DNA of 8,016 nucleotides from contig JAGXSO010000028.1 in assembly GCA_018333775.1 (NCBI GenBank), positions 1 through 8,016 on the forward strand. Direction: 5' to 3'. The notes under the pieces are model-generated. The model was not told the DNA's origin and ran no database searches. It worked only from the letters and a program-made list of their open reading frames with translations. Below, in pieces: positions 4,562 through 8,016 of this stretch. Position numbers and translations under genes: made by a program. The DNA comes from Truepera sp. Its GTDB lineage: Bacteria > Deinococcota > Deinococci > Deinococcales > Trueperaceae. The stretch's first letter is position 1. The number at the start of each line of letters is the position of its first letter.

Positions 4562-5124
4562 TCGAAGCACTCTCGAAGCTGCGCAAACGCGCCCTCTTTT
4601 GCCATGCGCCACAGCGTCACCACCTCACGCATTTGCTCGATGCGTTCAAACCAAATGTCTACCGGTTGCGCAGGATAGGCAGCCGATCTTTCTTGCTCGT
4701 TGTAACCACGAATGAGCATAACTCCCCGCGTTTCAAGCACCCCATACTTGTTGGCGAACTCGAGCACACCTTCTGGGGTAGCTGGGGTGTCAGCCAGCGT
4801 CTCATAGAGCCTAGGGGTGTCTTGAAACACGTCGTATTCGTAGTTCTCTCCCGCCGAGTCCCGCCCGAAGTTGTGAATCCAGAGCTCGAGCCGTTCATCT
4901 GGCCCGTGCGTGATGTACGTCGTAAGCTCGTGACCATCTTCAAGCGACCTTTCCTCAACCAAGGCTTGGCGTGGGGGCGCGCTGACAACGTCAGGGTATC
5001 GCGGCGGCGTGGCGCCTGCACCACAACGGGATATGGCAAAGGTTTCAACAATCCTAAACCCGTCTTTTGGCACCTGCCATGTAAAGGAAACAAGGTCCGT
5101 TTCTACTGTTCTTGGCGTGTTCAT
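4540..5124 (-). CDS. Orphan protein of unknown function, antisense cassette
   Basis: A 194-residue protein with no signal peptide or membrane segment. The N-terminal half (residues 8-90) is beta-rich and aromatic (LVSFTWQVP, LTTYITHGPDERLELWIHNFGRD). The second half contains TPATPEGVLEFANKYGVL (113-130) and DIWFERIEQMREVVTLWRM (156-174). The latter resembles the 'FA-x-YG-L ... W-x2-I-x2-M-x3-V-x-LW' core of uncharacterised bacterial proteins that usually continue into a C-terminal zinc-ribbon. Here the protein stops soon after, so it may be C-terminally truncated at the cassette edge. It is on the strand opposite to all flanking phage genes and lies where the 5' part of the VRR-NUC gene should be. 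No good Shine-Dalgarno sequence precedes the ATG. A cargo or defence role is possible but unsupported. Confidence 0.6.
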   Translation of the reverse strand: MNTPRTVETDLVSFTWQVPKDGFRIVETFAISRCGAGATPPRYPDVVSAPPRQALVEERSLEDGHELTTYITHGPDERLELWIHNFGRDSAGENYEYDVFQDTPRLYETLADTPATPEGVLEFANKYGVLETRGVMLIRGYNEQERSAAYPAQPVDIWFERIEQMREVVTLWRMAKEGAFAQLRECFDYPLAPK

Positions 5125-5150
5125 GCCGGACTCTAAGATAAACCTAACGC

Positions 5151-5432
5151 TTGAGCATTGTTCTAAAGACCATAGAAAAAGCGACCGCCGGCAAGCTCAA
5201 AGCCGAGGGTGTGCGCCCCGGCGTGCCCGACCTCTGTTTGCCGGTGCCGCGCGGTCCCTATCATGGGCTCTATTTGGAACTCAAACGGCGGCGTGGTGGC
5301 AAGCTCAGCTTGATCCAGCAAACGTGGCTTGATCGGCTAACCGCGCAAGGCTACCGCACAGTGGTGGCAAAGGGGGCTAGCGAGGCGATAAGAGAGCTCG
5401 AGCGCTATCTACAAGGGGCCGAGCCGTCATGA
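5151..5432 (+). pseudogene. VRR-NUC domain nuclease, N-terminally truncated
   Basis: The open frame from TTG 5151 gives 93 residues. From about residue 15 it is a clear VRR-NUC (PD-(D/E)XK) domain: AEGVRPGVPDLCLPVPRGPY, HGLYLELKRRRGGKLS, QTWLDRLTAQGYRTVVAKGASEAI. The metal-binding D27 and E43-x-K45 are present. Phage members normally have about 30-40 more N-terminal residues with a conserved Glu and an 'AIPNGG'-like segment before this point; none is found here. The first dozen residues are AT-richer and non-homologous, and no Shine-Dalgarno sequence precedes the TTG. The gene was therefore probably cut by the antisense cassette. Its stop overlaps the methylase ATG by four bases. VRR-NUC proteins are often replication/packaging-associated phage nucleases; activity of this remnant is doubtful. 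Confidence 0.75.
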
Positions 5433-6313
5433 ACCCACAGGTGACTGTGCCGGCCCGCCCACCGCTGCGCTATCACGGCGGCAAGTGGAACCTGGCACCG
5501 TGGATTATCCGCCACTTCCCGCCCCACGGGCACTACGTGGAGCCGTTTGGCGGTGGTGCCTCGGTGCTGCTGCGCAAGCCACGCAGCGCGCTTGAAACCT
5601 ACAACGACTTAGAAGGTGAAGTAGTTAACTTCTTCCGGGTGCTGCGCGAGCGGCCCAAAGAGTTGGCTCGAGCCATCGATCTCACGCCTTATGCGCGGCA
5701 AGAGTACCTTGAGTGCATCAAGCCTACGGAATGGTTGGGCGAAGCCTTCGACCCGCTCGAGCAGGCCCGGCGCTTCTTCGTGGCCTCATGGCTGAGCCTG
5801 GGGGCCAATGGCCGGCAGCACTGGCGGCGTAGCGGCTGGCGCTACCTTAAGACCGCCCCCACCTGGCACAGCCCGGCGGTGACGTGGTGCAACATCGACC
5901 ACCTGGCCAGAGTAGCCGAGCGCCTCAAGGGGGTGCAGATCGAGTGCAAAGACGCGCTTGATGTGCTGCGGCGCTTCGATAGCCCGCAGACGCTCTTTTA
6001 CCTCGACCCACCCTATGTTGCTTCCACACGCAATCAGACTCTCACTAAGGTTTATGCCTTTGAACTGAGTGACGCGCAGCACCGCCTGCTGCTCTTGCGG
6101 GCTCGAGCCCTGGAGGGATACTGCCTTATCAGCGGCTACGCTAGCCCGCTTTACCAGCGCCACTTGGAGCGCTACGGCTGGCAAAAGGTCAGCACCCAGA
6201 CCACCGTCAATGGCCGGCGCAAGGTGGCGACCGAGTGCCTGTGGCTGTCGCCCCGCACCGCCGAGGCACTAAATGGCGGGCTCTTTGCCGGGCTCGAGGT
6301 GCGCGGTGCCTAG
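5429..6313 (+). CDS. D12-class DNA N6-adenine methyltransferase (Dam-like)
   Basis: A 294-residue DNA adenine methylase that transfers methyl groups from S-adenosylmethionine to adenine N6. Motifs in order are the N-terminal RYHGGKWNLAPWII (14-27), the SAM-binding motif YVEPFGGGASVLL (37-48), the YND-LEGEVVNFFRVLR segment (58-73), and the catalytic DPPY (193-196) in LFYLDPPYVAST. NGRRKVATECLWLS (261-274) closes the fold. Length and motif order match the D12 class and nothing is missing. No restriction enzyme is adjacent, so it is an orphan phage methylase. Likely roles are protecting phage DNA from host restriction or timing replication and packaging. The recognition site cannot be read from sequence. 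ATGA overlaps the VRR-NUC stop and the next gene begins within its last codons. Confidence 0.93.
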   Translation: MNPQVTVPARPPLRYHGGKWNLAPWIIRHFPPHGHYVEPFGGGASVLLRKPRSALETYNDLEGEVVNFFRVLRERPKELARAIDLTPYARQEYLECIKPTEWLGEAFDPLEQARRFFVASWLSLGANGRQHWRRSGWRYLKTAPTWHSPAVTWCNIDHLARVAERLKGVQIECKDALDVLRRFDSPQTLFYLDPPYVASTRNQTLTKVYAFELSDAQHRLLLLRARALEGYCLISGYASPLYQRHLERYGWQKVSTQTTVNGRRKVATECLWLSPRTAEALNGGLFAGLEVRGA

Positions 6314-6785
6314 ACGCTGCACCATCTGCGAGCATGCGAAGCGCGAGGCCCTTGACGCGGCGCTGCTTGCTGGGGAGCTGTCAAATCGACGCATAGCGAC
6401 GCACTACGGCGTTACCGAGGCCGCCTTGCGTCGCCACATCGCCGCCGGCCATATCCCGGTCCGGCTTGCCAAGGCCCATGAGGCGAGTGAGGTAGCCAGC
6501 GCGGGCACTCTGCTTGCCCGCCTGCAAGCGCTCAACACCGAGACGCGGGCCATCCTGAGCGAGGCTCGAGCCGGGCAAGATAACGAGTTGGCCCTTAAGG
6601 CTATCGCCCGCTGTGAGCGTCAGCTCGAGCTCGAGGCGCGGCTCTTGGGCGAGCTGAGCGAGGCCGCAACCGTCAGCATCACCGTCAACGCCGAATGGCT
6701 CGAGCTGAGAGCGCTCGTCATCCGTGCCCTAAGCCCCTATCCAGACGCAAGGCAGGCCGTTTTGGAGGCGCTGCGTGAACGCTAG
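6306..6785 (+). CDS. HTH protein in the terminase-small-subunit position
   Basis: A 159-residue protein from GTG 6306, which overlaps the methylase stop by eight bases and has GAGG upstream. An ATG at 6273 is in frame but buried in the methylase gene. It begins MPRRCTICEHAKREALDAAL, a CxxC cap common in this family. A helix-turn-helix follows at about residues 25-47 (NRRIATHYGVTEAALRRHI), then long charged helices rich in Leu/Glu/Ala (60-118) likely to oligomerise, and a short C-terminal helix (SPYPDARQAVLEAL). The gene lies directly before the terminase ATPase, where phages encode the DNA-recognising small subunit. HTH plus oligomerising helices fits that role. Sequence similarity to known TerS cannot be shown by eye, so the function is from domain layout and position. 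Confidence 0.65.
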   Translation: MPRRCTICEHAKREALDAALLAGELSNRRIATHYGVTEAALRRHIAAGHIPVRLAKAHEASEVASAGTLLARLQALNTETRAILSEARAGQDNELALKAIARCERQLELEARLLGELSEAATVSITVNAEWLELRALVIRALSPYPDARQAVLEALRER

Positions 6786-6809
6786 GGCCTGCTCCAAGGC
6801 TTCGCCCAA

Positions 6810-6866
6810 CCATTTCGATAAACTCAGGACAGGCTCTGAGCCTTGCCCTGAGAGTCAGCGAAGGGG
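6810..6866. repeat. Complete REP-like palindrome at the 5' end of the terminase gene
   Basis: The left arm (TTTCGATAAACTCAGGACAGG, 6813-6833) and the right arm (to 6866) form an imperfect inverted repeat about a GGCTC-T-GAGCC centre. This is a degenerate member of the 'TTCGACAAGCTCAGG' REP type that translates as FDKLRTG when it lands in an ORF. It lies inside the apparent N-terminus of the terminase frame, and its right end GAAGGGG acts as a ribosome site for GTG 6871. Confidence 0.75.
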
Positions 6867-6870
6867 CAGC

Positions 6871-7629
6871 GTGAGGGACGACCTAAGACACGCCCTCGAC
6901 CCGGTGGCCTTCGCCGCCGAGGTGCTCGAGCTCACCCTTGACCCGTGGCAACGCCGAGTGATTGCGTCCAGCTCAAAGCGCGACCTCTTGAATTGCAGCC
7001 GCCAAGCCGGGAAGAGCACCACCGCCGCCGTGCTTGGTCTACACACCGCCCTCTACCATCCCGGCAGTCTCACGCTGCTGGTCTCACCGTCGCTGCGCCA
7101 GTCAAGTGAGCTGTTTCGGAAGGTGACCGAGCTGCGCGAGCGGCTACCACGACCCCCAGAGCTGACCGAAGACAACAAGCTCAGCATGGCAGTGCGCGGC
7201 GGGGGGCGCGTGGTGAGCCTGCCCGGCAGCGAAGCCACCATCCGAGGTTTTTCGGGGGCGACGCTCATCATCGAGGACGAAGCAAGCCGCGTACCGGATG
7301 CGCTCTACTACAGTGTCCGGCCCATGTTAGCCGTGAGTGCCGGGCGACTGATCCTCATGTCAACGCCCTTCGGCAAGCGCGGCCACTTCTGGGAAGCGTG
7401 GGACAAGGGCGAAGGGTGGCAGCGCGTCAAAGTCCCTGCTACCGAGGTGCCGCGCATCAGCGCCGAGTTTCTTGCCGAAGAGCGGGGCGCGCTGGGCGAG
7501 TGGTGGTTTAAGCAAGAGTACCTGTGCGAGTTTGTGGAAGCGACCGACAGCGTCTTCAGCTACCAGCAAGTCATGACCGCCTTAAGCGACGAGGTCGCAC
7601 CGCTGTTTAAGGCTTCACCCGACAATTAG
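6871..7629 (+). CDS. Phage terminase large subunit, ATPase domain
   Basis: From GTG 6871 this is a 252-residue terminase ATPase, the motor that drives DNA into the procapsid. The adenine-binding segment is LDPWQRRVI (23-31), Walker A is SRQAGKST (43-50), and Walker B with catalytic acid is LIIEDEA (132-138). The coupling motif is LILMSTPFGKRG (160-171), and YLCEF near residue 220 closes the domain. GTG 6871 is preferred because family sequence (RHALDPVAFAAEVL) begins there and GAAGGGG lies 5-6 nt upstream. The longer start GTG 6775 overlaps the previous stop but would add about 32 residues encoded largely by the repeat. The RNase H-like nuclease half is a separate gene eight bases downstream. 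Most phages fuse both halves in one protein of about 450-500 residues. Confidence 0.9.
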   Translation: MRDDLRHALDPVAFAAEVLELTLDPWQRRVIASSSKRDLLNCSRQAGKSTTAAVLGLHTALYHPGSLTLLVSPSLRQSSELFRKVTELRERLPRPPELTEDNKLSMAVRGGGRVVSLPGSEATIRGFSGATLIIEDEASRVPDALYYSVRPMLAVSAGRLILMSTPFGKRGHFWEAWDKGEGWQRVKVPATEVPRISAEFLAEERGALGEWWFKQEYLCEFVEATDSVFSYQQVMTALSDEVAPLFKASPDN

Positions 7630-7637
7630 GAGATGCT

Positions 7638-7757
7638 ATGAGCAAGCCCGATTACATCTTAGGGGTCGATCTGGGACAGGCCAACGACTATACCGCCATC
7701 GCGGTGCTCGAGCGCCATGAGGTGCCGGTAGAGACAGGGCTACCGCAAAGTCGCTGA
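7638..7757 (+). pseudogene. Terminase nuclease domain, truncated by an insertion sequence
   Basis: ATG 7638, with TAGGAG six bases upstream, begins MSKPDYILGVDLGQANDYTA. This is the first strand of the RNase H-like terminase nuclease, with D11 and D17 as candidate metal ligands in DLGQANDYTAI. About 31 codons are phage sequence. The last eight residues and the TGA at 7755-7757 come from the insertion sequence that starts near 7735. The nuclease normally runs about 150-200 residues, so this one cannot cut DNA and headful or site-specific packaging should fail unless a second copy exists. Confidence 0.82.
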
Positions 7758-8016
7758 GGTAGAGTCAGGGATGACAGCGATAGAGATTCCTGGACTATTG
7801 AAGCACTTCACCGACCTACCCGACCCGCGTAAGCCAAGAGGCATTAGACATGAGCTGGCAGATATCGTCGTCATCAGCATCCTAGCAGTCATTTGCGGTG
7901 CCAACAGCTACAGCCAGATTCACCAGTACGCCTTAGCACAGCAAGATTGGCTAAAGACGTTTTTGAAGCTGCCCTCAGGCATTCCTAGTCAGGACACCTT
8001 CGAGCGCATCTTTGCG
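7735..8016 (+). mobile_element. Left end of an ISAs1-family insertion sequence (partial)
   Basis: The element is inferred to start at CAGGGC (7735-7740), where homology to the terminase nuclease ends, and CAGGGC-type termini are usual in ISAs1-family elements. The right end, the opposite inverted repeat and any target duplication lie beyond the window. It carries the transposase gene beginning at 7771 and none of the CTCGAG sites so dense in the phage DNA, consistent with a separate origin. Confidence 0.75.
7771..8016 (+). CDS. ISAs1-family DDE transposase (N-terminal part)
   Basis: ATG 7771 opens a frame of 82 codons running off the window. It shows the ISAs1 N-terminal domain ('H-repeat-associated' type): LLKHFTDLPDPRKPRGIRHEL (9-29), then DIVVISILAVICGANSYSQI (31-50), LKLPSGIPSQDTFERIF (65-81). 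The family signature 'DPR-x2-R-x-I-x-H-x-L ... ILA-V-x-CGA-x-S ... GIPS-x-DTF-R-F' is complete so far. The first catalytic Asp is expected a little further on, outside the window. The enzyme would move the element by DDE-type strand transfer. A possible ribosome site GAGGT lies about 10 nt upstream. Intactness of the rest cannot be judged. Confidence 0.92.
   Translation, partial: MTAIEIPGLLKHFTDLPDPRKPRGIRHELADIVVISILAVICGANSYSQIHQYALAQQDWLKTFLKLPSGIPSQDTFERIFA

Noticed and set aside
4633..5136. 167-residue plus-strand ORF opposite the orphan gene
   Set aside because: It mirrors the minus-strand gene, has basic, low-complexity composition and would not continue into the VRR-NUC frame. The minus-strand frame has the more protein-like composition.
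5786..6184. 132-residue minus-strand ORF in the methylase gene
   Set aside because: The plus frame carries all D12 methylase motifs here; the antisense frame is a shadow of GC-rich codon use.
4414..6866. CRISPR-like array from recurring short repeats
   Set aside because: Copies are few, degenerate, irregularly spaced and in different contexts; no regular spacers and no cas genes are present.
6775..6870. N-terminal extension of the terminase from GTG 6775
   Set aside because: Most of the extra ~32 residues are the translated REP-like repeat (FDKLRTG type), and terminase homology begins at GTG 6871, which has its own ribosome site.

Overview
The window looks like a chromosome–prophage junction in a GC-rich bacterium of the Deinococcota, most plausibly Trueperaceae or a relative. 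This assignment is inference. It rests on the GC-rich codon usage, a short four-cysteine L28 protein, a probably leaderless mRNA, and a very high density of the palindrome CTCGAG. No 16S or other phylogenetic marker is present to settle it.

Region 1 (1-1890) is host chromosome. It holds the 3' end of a probable surface or secreted protein gene, a structured 327-bp intergenic stretch, rpmB (ribosomal protein L28), a convergent Rrf2-family regulator with three candidate iron-sulfur cysteines and an apparently leaderless start, and a tRNA operon (Lys-TTT, Glu-TTC, Val-TAC). The tRNA operon has a textbook sigma70 promoter, a perfect 11-bp hairpin between tRNA-Glu and tRNA-Val, and a terminator-like hairpin at its end.

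Region 2 (about 1900-7734) is an integrated phage-like element placed directly after tRNA-Val, the probable attB. A leftward operon encodes an XRE-type antitoxin/regulator, a PIN-domain toxin and a tyrosine integrase. A 118-bp divergent control region with three GTGTA half-sites separates it from the rightward genes. These are a GemA-like protein, a very small protein, an N-terminally truncated VRR-NUC nuclease, a D12-class adenine methylase, a HTH protein in the terminase-small-subunit position, a terminase ATPase and a separate terminase nuclease. An antisense orphan gene (4540-5124) sits where the 5' part of the VRR-NUC gene should be and looks like a later insertion.

Region 3 (about 7735-8016) is the left end of an ISAs1-family insertion sequence that cuts the terminase nuclease after about 31 codons. 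The prophage is therefore probably defective for packaging.

Small repeats overlay the element. A REP-like palindrome occurs complete in the 5' part of the terminase gene and as a half copy before the small protein; in both places its outer end supplies a Shine-Dalgarno-like GAAGGGG. CTCGAG occurs about 27 times in the 5.8 kb element but only twice in the preceding 1.9 kb of host DNA. The most interesting points are the toxin-antitoxin module sitting where the lysogeny switch should be, the structured early leader, the antisense cassette, and the tRNA-operon-like early promoter.
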